From JANXPZ01 sp033853925 (GTDB lineage: Bacteria; Eisenbacteria; RBG-16-71-46), in assembly GCA_033853925.1 (NCBI GenBank), contig JAWOLC010000047.1, forward strand, positions 1-64,000: DNA of 64,000 nt, read 5' to 3'. Both the position numbers and the translations under genes were made by a program. The notes below the pieces were generated by a model. The model saw only the letters and a program-made list of their open reading frames with translations. It was not told the DNA's origin and ran no database searches. Positions 24,672 to 33,899 of the stretch are shown piece by piece (the first letter of the stretch is position 1; each line of letters begins with the position of its first letter).

Positions 24672-25751
24672 CTAGAACACGACGTACGCCCCGTCGCGGA
24701 TCACCTCGCGCCGCCCCGCGGGCCCGACGACCACGGCCGACGCGACCTGGATCGGGCTGCCCTTGGCGTAGACGATGTCCTGGTGCACGACGTTGCCGGG
24801 CTGCCGGAAGGCGCCGACCCCCACGCTCCCACCCAGGTGATCCGAGCGGCCGTACGCCCAGTGGAAGCCCGCCTTCTCGTCCTCGAGCACGTTGCCCGTG
24901 ACCACGGCCCGGTCGTTGCAGCCGAAGGCCACCTCGGCGATGTTCGCACGCGCCGGGTCCACGGCGAAGTACGCGCGCAGCTCGGCCGCCCGCGGCCCCG
25001 CCCCGGCCACCGCGTGGATGCGGTTCTCCCGCACGGCGAGCACGGCCAGCTCGCCTTCGAGCGACACCGGCAGCTCGCCCTCGGTGCGCGACGGCTCGCC
25101 GCCCCTCTCGCCCTCGTAGGGCACCACGAACGTCTCGCCCGAAGGGAGGTTGATGATCCGGTCGCCGGGCTTGAAGCGCGGCAGGTAGCCGTCGTCCACC
25201 TCGGCGCGGCGCCAGCGCAGGTCGAACGTGCAGCGCTGCCCCGTCGAGAAGCCCACCTCCAGTCGCTCGGCGCTCTCGAGGCACTCGTCCAGGAGGCGGC
25301 AGCGGCGGGCCACCTCGCCGTAGTCGGCGGCGAGCGCGCTCTTCTCCATGCGGCGCTCCAGGCCGGGCAGCGAGGCCGCGCGGAAGTCCTCCTTCTTGCG
25401 GCAGAACCCGTCCAGCGCGGCGGTGGCGGAGAACTCGGTGAGGAAGACGGCGAGCGTCGAGCCCAGCAGCACCTCGTCCATCGAGACGTCCCGCCCCGCG
25501 AGCGTGCCCCGCGCGGGCAGATCGGCCCCATGGGCACCGGTCGCGGCGTACGAGAGCAGGGGGCGCGTCTCGAAGTTGCCGGCGCCGAGCTGGAGGAACG
25601 CTTCCCGCCACTCGGCCGCCATGGCGCGCCGGTCCCGCCACGCTTCCTGGTCTTCGAGACGATCGTGGGGCAGGTCGCAGGCGACCAGCACGACCTCGCC
25701 GGGTTCGGTGTGGAAGACGTCGGTCAGGAGTCGCTTCAGATCGAAGGGCAT
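24672..25751 (-). CDS. M29-like metallo-aminopeptidase
   Basis: The 359-residue protein has the C-terminal signature of the AmpS/AmpT family. ANIAEVAFGCND, VLEDEKAGFHWAYGRSDHLGG and VVHQDIVYAKG supply the Glu, His and Asp expected to bind two metals. The N-terminal part (DLKRLLTDVF, VVLVACDLP) is the usual alpha/beta region. It has no signal peptide and would trim N-terminal residues from peptides in the cytoplasm. Some metal-site residues differ from thermophilic enzymes, so activity is not guaranteed. It stands alone. Confidence 0.75.
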   Translation of the reverse strand: MPFDLKRLLTDVFHTEPGEVVLVACDLPHDRLEDQEAWRDRRAMAAEWREAFLQLGAGNFETRPLLSYAATGAHGADLPARGTLAGRDVSMDEVLLGSTLAVFLTEFSATAALDGFCRKKEDFRAASLPGLERRMEKSALAADYGEVARRCRLLDECLESAERLEVGFSTGQRCTFDLRWRRAEVDDGYLPRFKPGDRIINLPSGETFVVPYEGERGGEPSRTEGELPVSLEGELAVLAVRENRIHAVAGAGPRAAELRAYFAVDPARANIAEVAFGCNDRAVVTGNVLEDEKAGFHWAYGRSDHLGGSVGVGAFRQPGNVVHQDIVYAKGSPIQVASAVVVGPAGRREVIRDGAYVVF

Positions 25752-26182
25752 GCTGGTCTCCGGATCATGGGGCCGAGGGTGACCGGGCCACCGGCAACGG
25801 TGCCGAGACGACCACGCTGACCACGATGCGTGCGCCGCCTGCGGACGGTTTCGGCACCCGGGCGGGCCTCGCTCGGGCCGTCGCAGGGAGTCCGGACCGA
25901 GGCTTCCGCCCCGGGTCTCGAGCGGGAGGCTATGTCATGCGCCCGAACGTGTCACTTCGGCGGGGCTCCGCTCCGTCCGCGGGCTGACGCTCCACTCGGG
26001 GCCGCCGTTTCCAATCGCCGACTCGCGACGAGCATGGGAAGAGCGTGGCCATCGCGACCTGGAGTCCCGAATAGGCATTGCGGGCCCAGCTTCCGAAGCG
26101 TACGTTGCCGGAGTCGGGCATCCGCACAGCACCCTCTCCACCGCGTGCGCCCCGCCGCGGAACCGCAGAAGGAGGCCGCACC
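25752..26182. other. Divergent intergenic region
   Basis: 431 bp between the aminopeptidase start and the small barrel start. Only short Arg/Pro-rich frames are present and I see no clear promoter or repeat. Confidence 0.4.
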
Positions 26183-26770
26183 ATGAAGACACTATCCGCC
26201 CTGGGTCTGGGGATGCTGCTCGCATCCTCCGCCTTCGCGCAGCCCCCGCAGAAGCCCAACGAGGTGTTCCTCGGCATCGGGGATCCGGGCCTCATCTGGG
26301 GGGTCCACGAAGTGGCATCGGACGTGGCGGACAACCTCTTCTTGGGGGACAACGTGACGTACGGCGACCAGCAGGGCGGGTTCCAGGTCGCCCTCGGCTA
26401 CCAGCGATGGCTGAGCGGCTGGAGCAGCGTGGGCATCACGGCGGGGTGGGCAGGCTCGAGCAAGACCACGTTCATCAACGGGGTGGATCACGGCAAGGAC
26501 GACATCCAGGTCCTCACCTTGATGGGCGAGTGGCGCGCCCACTGGCTCAGGAGATCCGCCATGGACCTCTACTCCGGGCTCGGGGCCGGCGTGCACCAAG
26601 CGAGCCACAAGTTCCTGACCGCGCCCACCGGCGGCGACGAAGAGCTCACCGTGCCCGCGTTCCAGCTCATGCCCTTCGGGATCCGGGCCGGACGCGACTG
26701 GGGCGGTTTCTTCGAGATCTTGATCGGCACGAACGGGCTGCTCAAGGCAGGGCTCTCCCGCCGCCTGTGA
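26183..26770 (+). CDS. Small exported outer-membrane-type protein, unknown function
   Basis: The 195-residue protein has a clean signal peptide (MKTLSALGLGMLLASSAFA) after AAGGAGGCCGCACC. The mature part alternates short hydrophobic/aromatic strands (FQVALGYQRWLSGWSSVGIT, MDLYSGLGAGVH, GGFFEILIGTNGLLKAGL), as in 8-10-strand outer-membrane barrels. No specific family is recognised. The ATG at 26183 is preferred over the longer in-frame start at 26078 because of the ribosome site and signal peptide. Confidence 0.7.
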   Translation: MKTLSALGLGMLLASSAFAQPPQKPNEVFLGIGDPGLIWGVHEVASDVADNLFLGDNVTYGDQQGGFQVALGYQRWLSGWSSVGITAGWAGSSKTTFINGVDHGKDDIQVLTLMGEWRAHWLRRSAMDLYSGLGAGVHQASHKFLTAPTGGDEELTVPAFQLMPFGIRAGRDWGGFFEILIGTNGLLKAGLSRRL

Positions 26771-26772
26771 GC

Positions 26773-26790
26773 GGCGGGAGATCGCCCGCC
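26773..26790. terminator. Short hairpin terminator between convergent genes
   Basis: GGCGGG-N6-CCCGCC begins three bases after the barrel gene's stop and ten bases before the PHP gene's end on the other strand. No long T-run follows. Confidence 0.45.
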
Positions 26791-26800
26791 TGACTCCGCC

Positions 26801-29353
26801 TCACTCGGCGTCTCTCGGAGCCCCGTCGGGCTCCGGGTCCGCCCCGACCCGCGCCGGCGCGACGAAGGCACGACCGACCTCGTTCAGCGCGTTGCCATGG
26901 ATGTCGGCCGGGTTCTCGAGGTAGACGACGAAGGACCTGACGCCGGGTCGGCAGGAGTGAGCCTCGGCATCCCATTCCTCCGCCGGCGAGGGAACGCTTT
27001 CGGCGTTGGTCACGGAGAAGCTCGCGTTCCCCACGCCGGCCTCCTCCTCCCACCCCGGGTCCGGAGTCAGCTCGATCTCGGGGTCGGTGCTGTTCCCGCG
27101 GGAATCCAGCGGCCGGAGGAACGCGCGGGTGCCCGCCTCCGCCGACATGGAGAGGGGAAAGTGGAACGTGACCTCGAGGGCTCCCGCCGGATAGGCGATG
27201 CCCGGCGGCGCAGGATCGGCCGCCCGCGCCGCGATCTCGATGCGGACCGGCGCCACCCAGACCGGATTCGCGATGCAGCGCTCGTCCACGCTCGCATCGC
27301 GCGCCGTGGCCACGAGGGCCGCGAGGCTGTCCATGCCCTGGGGCAGGGGACGCTGGTCCCAGGTGCCTTCGGGCCCGGCTTCCACCTCGAACGAGTCGCG
27401 GGCGGAGGCCATGACCCGGTCGAACTCGTACCTGCCGAGGCCTCCGGCCCGTGGCGTCACCGACCGCTTCCACTCGCTCCGGATCCAGACGCTCTCGCCG
27501 GGCAGGGGCACGAGCATCGTGCGCCCGCCGTCGAACACGCCGGCCCCGCCGATCCGGCCGTCCCCGTTCTCCCAGCGGCTGGCCGCGTCGTGCCAGCGCG
27601 CCACCCCCGCCTCGGGGTCGTGCCGGCCGTCCGCATCGAGCTGGTACGCGAAGATCGGTCCGTCCGTGAGCACGGTGTTGCCCTCGCGGAGGGCGTCCAT
27701 CGCGTCGCGCGTGCCCGCCGGGCGGTCGTGCACGAGCGCGTAGGTGCGCACCCGGGCGTACGCGTTGCTGTGGAGCATGCCGGAGTACGGCACGGCCGTG
27801 GCCGTGACCTCGTCCGCGTAGTTGAAGTCTCCGTGCGCGTCGGAGCCGGCGCTCATGTAGAGCTTGCGGATGAACTTGTGCGTCGGCGCCTCCCGGAAGG
27901 AGAAGCCGAGGCCCCGGCCGAGCTGCGCGAAGAACGCGTCCAGGGACTGCCGCAGCTCCCCGTCCCAGGCGTTGGCCCGGAAGCGCTGCGCCTCGGGTCC
28001 TCCCGCGAACGGGTTCATCGCGTCGAAGGCGCTCGAGGCGGGCAGATGCCCGCTCCCGCGGGCGACCTCGTCCATCTTGGTGTTCCACACCTGCGCCCCC
28101 TTGAAGAGGAACTCGCTGCGCGTGGAATCGACGAGGGGTCCGGCGTCGGAGTCGTAGGGCGGGAAGCCGATGGCCTGCGCGAAGTACTCGGGCGGCCAGA
28201 CGAAGCCCCCGAGCCTCGGGTGCGCGGCGTAGGCGAAGCCCGTCGGGGTCGCGGCCTTCATCCCCGCCAGGACCGCCTCCAGCGCATTCGGATTCTCGAG
28301 CCCGGAGGTGAGGAAGAGCCCGCCGTGCCACGGTCCCTCGAAGTGGCGCGTGTCGTACGCCAGCAGGTGGTGCCCCAGGTTCGGCGCGAGCGAGTTGTCC
28401 TGGTTCGAGCCGCGCCTGAGCGTGACCTCCTCCCCGGCGAGGCGACCCAGGTTCGCCCGGTACCAGGCCGCCTCCCCCGCATGGCCGTCGGTCGTCGCGG
28501 TCGGACCGAAGCGCGGCGGCACGCCCGTGTCGAAGGGCTGGCGCGAGTAGAAGATGTTGTGGTCCGTGACCACGAGGCTGTCCTGATAGGCGCTCCAGTT
28601 GCCCTCGTGGAGCTGGGTCTGCACGAGCCCCAGGGCGTACGCGGATTCGAGCAGCATCGCGATCGGCCCGCCGAAGGCCTTGCTCGCCCCGTTCACCGCG
28701 AGCACGCCCGAAGTCGTCTGCTCGGCGATCGTGTGGACGTGGACGTCGAAGTAGCGATCGCTCGCGTCCAGGCTGGGGAACTGCGCGGGCTCCACGAGCA
28801 CCCGCAGGACCCGGGAGCTGGTCATCCTCTGTCGCCAGAAGAGCACCGGCCGTGACCATTCGACCTCGGCGCGCAGGTAGTGGACGTCCGGCGAGGCGTG
28901 CTGGGAGAGCGCCGCGTGAGGGACGCGCACGATGTAGTGCCAGAAGCTCGTGACGCGCTCGCCGGCGCTCAACCCGCCGCGCGCCTCGCCCTCCGGGCCC
29001 ACGAACGTGGCGCCGTTCAGGCTGTCGGGACCGTCAACCGCGTCCTCGACGACCGGCGCGCCGACGGGCGCGCCCCCGACCCATTCGACGATCCGCACGC
29101 GCTCGACGCGCCGCCCGCCCTCGAACTGAGGGAAGAAGAACAGGACCGGGATGTAGTCCCGCACGGTCTTCCAGGGCGCATCCATCACCACGTCCGTGCC
29201 CGCGCGATCGGAGTACGCCGTGGCGGGTCGCGCGAAGAGCCCGCTCGCGAGGATGGCGGCGAGAGCCGCGCAGACGCGCCCGCGGCCTCCTGGCCCCGGG
29301 CGCCGGCCCGCCCGCCGTGCGCGCCTGCTCACCGAGGTCGGGGAGCCGGCCAT
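26801..29353 (-). CDS. Secreted PHP-domain metal-dependent phosphoesterase-like protein
   Basis: The 850-residue protein begins with an Arg-rich stretch and a hydrophobic segment ending ARPATA, a probable signal peptide. Its core shows all PHP motifs: YFDVHVHT, VVTDHN, LGHHLLAYD, YAAHPRLGG and AGSDAHGDFN, which supply His/Asp ligands for up to three metals. PHP domains hydrolyse phosphoesters (histidinol phosphate, nucleic acid ends, small phosphates). The ~300 residues after the core include beta-rich segments and an Ig-like or Big_5-type tail (ALEVTFHFPLSMSAEAG). It starts one base after the patatin stop, so the two are co-expressed. Substrate unknown; the long insertion between motifs is unusual. 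Confidence 0.8.
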   Translation of the reverse strand: MAGSPTSVSRRARRAGRRPGPGGRGRVCAALAAILASGLFARPATAYSDRAGTDVVMDAPWKTVRDYIPVLFFFPQFEGGRRVERVRIVEWVGGAPVGAPVVEDAVDGPDSLNGATFVGPEGEARGGLSAGERVTSFWHYIVRVPHAALSQHASPDVHYLRAEVEWSRPVLFWRQRMTSSRVLRVLVEPAQFPSLDASDRYFDVHVHTIAEQTTSGVLAVNGASKAFGGPIAMLLESAYALGLVQTQLHEGNWSAYQDSLVVTDHNIFYSRQPFDTGVPPRFGPTATTDGHAGEAAWYRANLGRLAGEEVTLRRGSNQDNSLAPNLGHHLLAYDTRHFEGPWHGGLFLTSGLENPNALEAVLAGMKAATPTGFAYAAHPRLGGFVWPPEYFAQAIGFPPYDSDAGPLVDSTRSEFLFKGAQVWNTKMDEVARGSGHLPASSAFDAMNPFAGGPEAQRFRANAWDGELRQSLDAFFAQLGRGLGFSFREAPTHKFIRKLYMSAGSDAHGDFNYADEVTATAVPYSGMLHSNAYARVRTYALVHDRPAGTRDAMDALREGNTVLTDGPIFAYQLDADGRHDPEAGVARWHDAASRWENGDGRIGGAGVFDGGRTMLVPLPGESVWIRSEWKRSVTPRAGGLGRYEFDRVMASARDSFEVEAGPEGTWDQRPLPQGMDSLAALVATARDASVDERCIANPVWVAPVRIEIAARAADPAPPGIAYPAGALEVTFHFPLSMSAEAGTRAFLRPLDSRGNSTDPEIELTPDPGWEEEAGVGNASFSVTNAESVPSPAEEWDAEAHSCRPGVRSFVVYLENPADIHGNALNEVGRAFVAPARVGADPEPDGAPRDAE

Positions 29354-29354
29354 C

Positions 29355-31598
29355 TCAGCGGAGCTGGAACCCCGGCCGCCGGCTGCCGAGCGGCTGGCCC
29401 AGGGTCAGGTAGTAGTTGCCGCGGCCGCCTTCCGCTCGGCCGTAGGCCAGACAGAGGGGACCGAGCGGGGTGTCGGCGCCGAGGAAGGCGCCGCCGGCGG
29501 CGATCCCGTCCTCGAGCCCGATCGCCGAGCGGGAGGCGAACACGTTCCCGTACTCGGCCGAGAGGCCTGCGTAGACGGGCAGCACCTGGAAGTCCACCAC
29601 CCGACGGTAGAGAAGCGCGCGCAGCAGCAGGTCGTCCTGCCCGAGCTTCTCGTCCTGCTCGAGACCGGACAGCCGACCCAGGCCGCCCAGGCAGAAGCGC
29701 CTCGGGAGCGGGGCTTCGCCTTGAAGCGTCGTGCCGGACTCCCCGCCCAGCACCGCGGTCCACGGCCCGCGAGTTCCCGCCAAGCTCGCCTCGACCTCCA
29801 GCTGCCGGTAGGTGGCGCTGGAGCCGAGCGCATCGAGTCCCGCCGAGAGCCGGGCGCGCAGGCTCCCTCCCCGATGGGGGAAGGCGATCTCGTCCAGCTT
29901 GTCGAGGAAGAGCTGGGCGAAGGCCTCTCCCCTCTCCTCGTGGCCCACGGGGAACCCGGGGTCGCCGATCAGGACGCGGAGGCGCTCGCTCTCGCGCACG
30001 ACGCCGGCCCGCAGCTCGCCCCAGGTGCCGATCTCGCGCCCGGCGGCGAACGTGCCGCCGTAGCGCCGGATGCCCAGCTCGGACTGCTGGCGCCCGCGCT
30101 CGTCGAAGATGTTCATGGCCCGCTCTCCGGCCAGCAGCTCGACGCTCGCGAACGTGCGCAGCCCGGTGTCGAGCGGCTGGTGGAACTCGGTCCAGGCGGC
30201 GGGCTCCTGCCCGACCTGCAGGCCCGTGCGCCACTCCCCGTTCAGACGATTGACGGCAGTACGGCTGTAGGCGAGCGCGACGTTGAAGTTCGGGTGCTCG
30301 AAGTCCTCGAAGGCCGCCACCCCGCCCTGCAGATAGTTGGGCCCCCAGCCGCGCTCGCGGGCCGTGACCCGCAGCTCGTCGCCGAGCGGACCGGGTACGA
30401 CGTCGTAGTACACCGACTCGAACAGCTCGAGCCCGTAGATCTGGTCCAGCCCCGTCTCGATCTCTTCCGGGTCCGCCGGGTCGCCGATCGACGCTCGCAG
30501 CCGGGCGACGATGACTTGGTCGGCCAGCCGCGACTGGTTGACGATGCGCTCCGCGCCGATGATCGCCGGCCTGACGGCCGCGACCCGCTCCGCGCGCGCG
30601 GCCTGGTAGGCCCGGTACTCGTCGGGCGACAGCGCCAGGCGTTGGAGGGCCGGGAGCGCCTCCCGGGCGGCCCGCTCGCCGATGGCGACGGCGTCGCCGG
30701 CGCGCTCGAAGGAGGCCACCGTGATGGATCCCAGGTCGGGACGGATGAACACGTCGCCCTCGGCCAAAGAGGCGATCTGCCGCTTCTTGTCCTGCTCCGA
30801 AGCCAGGGTGGCGAGCTGGCCGGCGATGGCGGGCACCGAGCCGAGCTGCTCGCGGCCCGTCGGCGGCGTGGCGATGTCCACGGCGATGACGATGTCGGCC
30901 CCCATCCGTCGCACGACGTCGATCGGGAAGTTGTTGACGATGCCCCCGTCCACGAGGAGGCGCCCGTCGATCTCCCTGGGCGCGAAGGCGGCCGGAATGG
31001 CCATGCTGGCCCGCATGGCGAGGGCGAGGTCGCCGTGGTCGAGCACCACGGCCTCGCCGGTCACGATGTCCGCGGCCACCGCGCGGTAGGGGACGCTGAG
31101 CGAGTCGAAGTCGCGCACGGTCACGACGGGCAGGGAGAGTCGCTTGAGCAGGAGGTCGACTCGATGGCCGTCCAGGATCCCGGAGGGGAAGAGCAACCTG
31201 CCCCCGCGGAGACCCGGCTTGTGCTTCACCAGGAAGAGGTCGTCGTCCCGCTTGCGCCGGAACGAACGGTCGCCGCGCGGGATATTGTCGGCGAAGGCCT
31301 GCGCCCAATCCGTCTCGGAGACGACGCTGTCGAGCCGGGCCGGGGACAGGCCGGAGGCGTAGAGGCCGCCGACGAGCGCACCCATGCTGGTGCCGGCGAT
31401 GAAATCGATCGGGATGCGCTGCTCCTCGAGCACCTCGAGCACCCCGATGTGGGCCGCCCCGCGCGCGCCCCCGCCGCTGAGCGCGAGGCCGATCTTCGGG
31501 CGGCCGCCGTCCGCGCGCGGCGTCGCGGCCGCCGGGGAGGAAGTCACCGGCAGGGCGACGAGGGCGGCACAGAGCCACGGTCCTATGGAGCGGCACAT
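29355..31598 (-). CDS. Patatin-like phospholipase with POTRA and outer-membrane barrel (type Vd, PlpD-like)
   Basis: The ~747-residue protein has a signal peptide and then a patatin domain. The domain shows the oxyanion loop LSGGGARGAAH, the nucleophile GTSMGALVGG and the catalytic Asp in VDGGIVNNFP. A POTRA-like region follows near LRASIGDPADPEEIETG, then a 16-strand-type barrel of the BamA/TamA family ending GSRRPGFQLR. This matches type Vd secretion, where a phospholipase A reaches the surface through its own barrel. I chose ATG 31598 for the signal peptide, but the Shine-Dalgarno abuts it (GGAGGATG), so an upstream GTG or longer start is possible. It leads the operon with the PHP gene. 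Confidence 0.87.
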   Translation of the reverse strand: MCRSIGPWLCAALVALPVTSSPAAATPRADGGRPKIGLALSGGGARGAAHIGVLEVLEEQRIPIDFIAGTSMGALVGGLYASGLSPARLDSVVSETDWAQAFADNIPRGDRSFRRKRDDDLFLVKHKPGLRGGRLLFPSGILDGHRVDLLLKRLSLPVVTVRDFDSLSVPYRAVAADIVTGEAVVLDHGDLALAMRASMAIPAAFAPREIDGRLLVDGGIVNNFPIDVVRRMGADIVIAVDIATPPTGREQLGSVPAIAGQLATLASEQDKKRQIASLAEGDVFIRPDLGSITVASFERAGDAVAIGERAAREALPALQRLALSPDEYRAYQAARAERVAAVRPAIIGAERIVNQSRLADQVIVARLRASIGDPADPEEIETGLDQIYGLELFESVYYDVVPGPLGDELRVTARERGWGPNYLQGGVAAFEDFEHPNFNVALAYSRTAVNRLNGEWRTGLQVGQEPAAWTEFHQPLDTGLRTFASVELLAGERAMNIFDERGRQQSELGIRRYGGTFAAGREIGTWGELRAGVVRESERLRVLIGDPGFPVGHEERGEAFAQLFLDKLDEIAFPHRGGSLRARLSAGLDALGSSATYRQLEVEASLAGTRGPWTAVLGGESGTTLQGEAPLPRRFCLGGLGRLSGLEQDEKLGQDDLLLRALLYRRVVDFQVLPVYAGLSAEYGNVFASRSAIGLEDGIAAGGAFLGADTPLGPLCLAYGRAEGGRGNYYLTLGQPLGSRRPGFQLR

Positions 31599-31933
31599 CC
31601 TCCGCGTGGACACAGTCGGATCGGCCCTCCTCCTGTGCTGGCGGTCCCGCAGCCGGGCCGTTCGCCTCGGCCGTTGCGGCGGGGATCCAGGCCCTGTCCC
31701 GCGAGTCGGCGGTCCGCGAGCGAGCCAGGGCCACCCAGACCGAAGCGAGGCTATCACCCGGCGCGCGCCCGCACCAGCCCGGACTGTTCATGGCCCGCGT
31801 CGCGAGGATGCGAGACATGAGTGGTCCGAGCTGGGGGAGATTCGCGCGGGACCCCGGCGGCGAATCGGGCTCGCGCTCGCCCGGTTGGCGTCCTACACTG
31901 CTTCGACTCGGGGTCCCGTGGGAGGAAACGAAG
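31599..31933. other. Divergent intergenic region
   Basis: 335 bp between the patatin start and the next plus-strand gene. A TACACT hexamer at 31894-31899 lies 35 bp before the downstream ATG and could be a -10 element. Nothing else is supported. Confidence 0.35.
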
Positions 31934-32716
31934 ATGGTCCGCGCTTGGGCGCCGGCTCTGCTCTCTTCACTCGTGTGCTGCCCCTTGCTGCTCGGCAGCT
32001 CCCCTGCCTGGTGTCAGACCTTCACGGACCTCGAGGCGCGGGGGCGCCCTCCCGTCGTCTGGGGAGCGCCGCCGCCCGGAGACTCCGCGGCTTCTGACTC
32101 CTCTGCCCTCCCGAGCGAGACCCCGTCGAACGGTGGAGCCCGAGTCTCCACCGAGCCCGGCGTGGGCGCGGATCCGGGGGCAGCGCCTTCACCTCCGCCA
32201 CCCTCCGACTACGAATTCCCCACCGCCGGGGAGCGGCTCAAGGATTGGGCGCTGAACGCCTTCGGGCCCACCGCAGTGGCGGGGAGCGTGACGAGCGCCG
32301 CGTGGGGGCAATGGGTGAGCAACGAGCCTCGGGAGTGGCCGGGCAGTCGCGAGGGCTTCGCGAAGCGCTTTGGCGTGGCCTCGGCCACCACGGCGATCAC
32401 CGAGACCTCGCTCTCGCTGCTCTCCGCGGCCTCCCGGCAGGACGTCCACTATTACCGCTGCCCGTGCACCGGGCTGGGTCCGCGGGTCCTCTACGCGATC
32501 AAGACGACCTTCATGGCGCGCCGGCCGGATGGAAGCGCGGTGTTCTCGGCGCCGAAGACGATGTCTCCTTTCGTGGGTCCGCTCGTGACGCGAAACACCC
32601 TCTATCCGGCCCGCTATACCTACGCGGACGGAGCGCTGAGCGGCGCGTACGCCCTGCTCATGAACGTGGGCTGGAGCCTGGCGTACGAGTTCGTCCTGAG
32701 GCCGCCCGCGTGGTGA
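31934..32716 (+). CDS. Exported protein of unknown function
   Basis: The 260-residue protein starts at ATG 31934 after GGGAGGAAACGAAG, with a signal peptide (LLSSLVCCPLLLGSSPAWC). Residues ~30-90 are Pro/Ser/Ala-rich and disordered. The folded part begins at DYEFPTAGERLKDW and contains AFGPTAVAGSVTSAAWGQW, HYYRCPCTGLGPRVLYAI and YADGALSGAYALLMNVGW. These amphipathic stretches suggest a membrane-associated protein of a type found in Acidobacteria and relatives. No function can be assigned. Confidence 0.65.
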   Translation: MVRAWAPALLSSLVCCPLLLGSSPAWCQTFTDLEARGRPPVVWGAPPPGDSAASDSSALPSETPSNGGARVSTEPGVGADPGAAPSPPPPSDYEFPTAGERLKDWALNAFGPTAVAGSVTSAAWGQWVSNEPREWPGSREGFAKRFGVASATTAITETSLSLLSAASRQDVHYYRCPCTGLGPRVLYAIKTTFMARRPDGSAVFSAPKTMSPFVGPLVTRNTLYPARYTYADGALSGAYALLMNVGWSLAYEFVLRPPAW

Positions 32717-32838
32717 AGAGCGCCGGCCCGGCGCAGGCTGGGCCACGAGGCCGATGAGCCGGCCCTCGCCGCACGTCACGAACACGCCTCGCCCCCCAAC
32801 CTTGAACAAGGCGACCGCAGGCTTCGGGAAGATGCTTG

Positions 32839-32857
32839 ACCCGCAGCCGTCGCGGGT
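32839..32857. promoter_or_regulatory. Inverted repeat between possible -35 and -10 elements
   Basis: ACCCGC-N7-GCGGGT lies in the spacer of TTGACC (32836-32841) and TCTGAT (32860-32865), an 18-bp-spaced promoter-like pair about 130 bp upstream of the 32993 gene. The arrangement would suit a repressor, but the -10 match is poor. Confidence 0.25.
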
Positions 32858-32992
32858 GCTCTGATCCGGCGCGATCCGGAGCCGCGGCTTTCCTGCGCAA
32901 GCGGAGGCCTGCGGGCGGTGCGCCGGATCCGAGGCCGCCGCGGCGCGCCGGATCCCCCGTTCGTCTCGTACCGCCACGCAGGAGGAGAACGT

Positions 32993-33652
32993 ATGACCCT
33001 GTCCCCGAAGCTCGCCTTGCCGCCGGTCGCGGGTCTGTTGCTCGCCGTCCTGCTCCCCACACCGCTCCTCGCCGGCGCCCAGAGGTACACGCACCCGGAC
33101 TTCGCGAACCTGACGAAGGACCACAAGGTCATCGCCATTCTGCCCTTCAAGGTGAACATCGACACGGCGCACCTGCCCAAGCAGGTGACGCTCGAGATGA
33201 TCGCCAAGTCCGAGAAGGAGGAGTCGGTCGAGTTCCAGAGGGAACTCTACGCGCGCTTCCTGCAGCGGGCGCAGGACGGCGAATACCGCATCGGCTTCCA
33301 GGACGTGGACCAGACGAACGCGCTCCTCGCCAAGGCGGGAATCGACCCGGACAGCCTCGGGCTCCGGACCAAGGACGAGATCGCGAAGATCCTGGGCGTG
33401 GATGCCCTGGTCTCCGGGACCGTCCACCAGGCGCGGCCGCCCTCGGCGGGCGCCTCGATCGCCCTCTCGATCTTCGGCGGCACGACCCAGCGCGTGGACA
33501 TCAACATGGTGGTCCACAACGGAGCCGACGGGGTGCTCCTCTGGAGCTACGACCACACGGACAAGGGCACGATCGGCGATTCCGTGCCGGCCATGACCAA
33601 GTCGCTCCTCAAGAAGGTCGCGGGCAACTTCCCCTATCGAGTGAAGGCGTAG
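32993..33652 (+). CDS. Exported protein, possibly of the CsgG/LpoB-like fold group
   Basis: The 219-residue protein follows GGAGGAGAAC and has a signal peptide (GLLLAVLLPTPLLAGA). HKVIAILPFKVNI, KDEIAKILGVDALVSGTV and VDINMVVHNGADGVLLWSYD follow the alternating pattern of periplasmic proteins of the CsgG/LpoB/GNA1162 group, which bind other envelope proteins or assemble pores. No lipobox Cys is present, so it is probably soluble periplasmic. The family call is by pattern only. A strong terminator follows. Confidence 0.65.
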   Translation: MTLSPKLALPPVAGLLLAVLLPTPLLAGAQRYTHPDFANLTKDHKVIAILPFKVNIDTAHLPKQVTLEMIAKSEKEESVEFQRELYARFLQRAQDGEYRIGFQDVDQTNALLAKAGIDPDSLGLRTKDEIAKILGVDALVSGTVHQARPPSAGASIALSIFGGTTQRVDINMVVHNGADGVLLWSYDHTDKGTIGDSVPAMTKSLLKKVAGNFPYRVKA

Positions 33653-33673
33653 GGTTCCGCTCCCCCCATCGCC

Positions 33674-33705
33674 AAGCCGGCGGCCGGGGTTCGGGCCGCC
33701 GGCTT
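33674..33705. terminator. Strong bidirectional terminator hairpin
   Basis: AAGCCGGCGGCC and GGCCGCCGGCTT form a perfect 12-bp stem around an 8-base loop, 22 bp after the 33652 stop and between two convergent genes. The A/T ends of the stem give short A- and T-tracts on each strand. Confidence 0.75.
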
Positions 33706-33899
33706 CCTCACGCGGGACTCGGTGACGGTGCCGCCGAAACCTCCCCTGTGCTCCCCGCGTACTCCTGATGACGGCCGCCCGACGCAGCAGCCTGCCGTGT
33801 GCGCTCGCCCGGGAGACGAGCACGAAGTCCAGCGGCGATCGTCGCCGCGATCCCGTTCGTGCCCCGGCCAGCGCCCGCGCCGCAGGTCGAACGCGCCGC

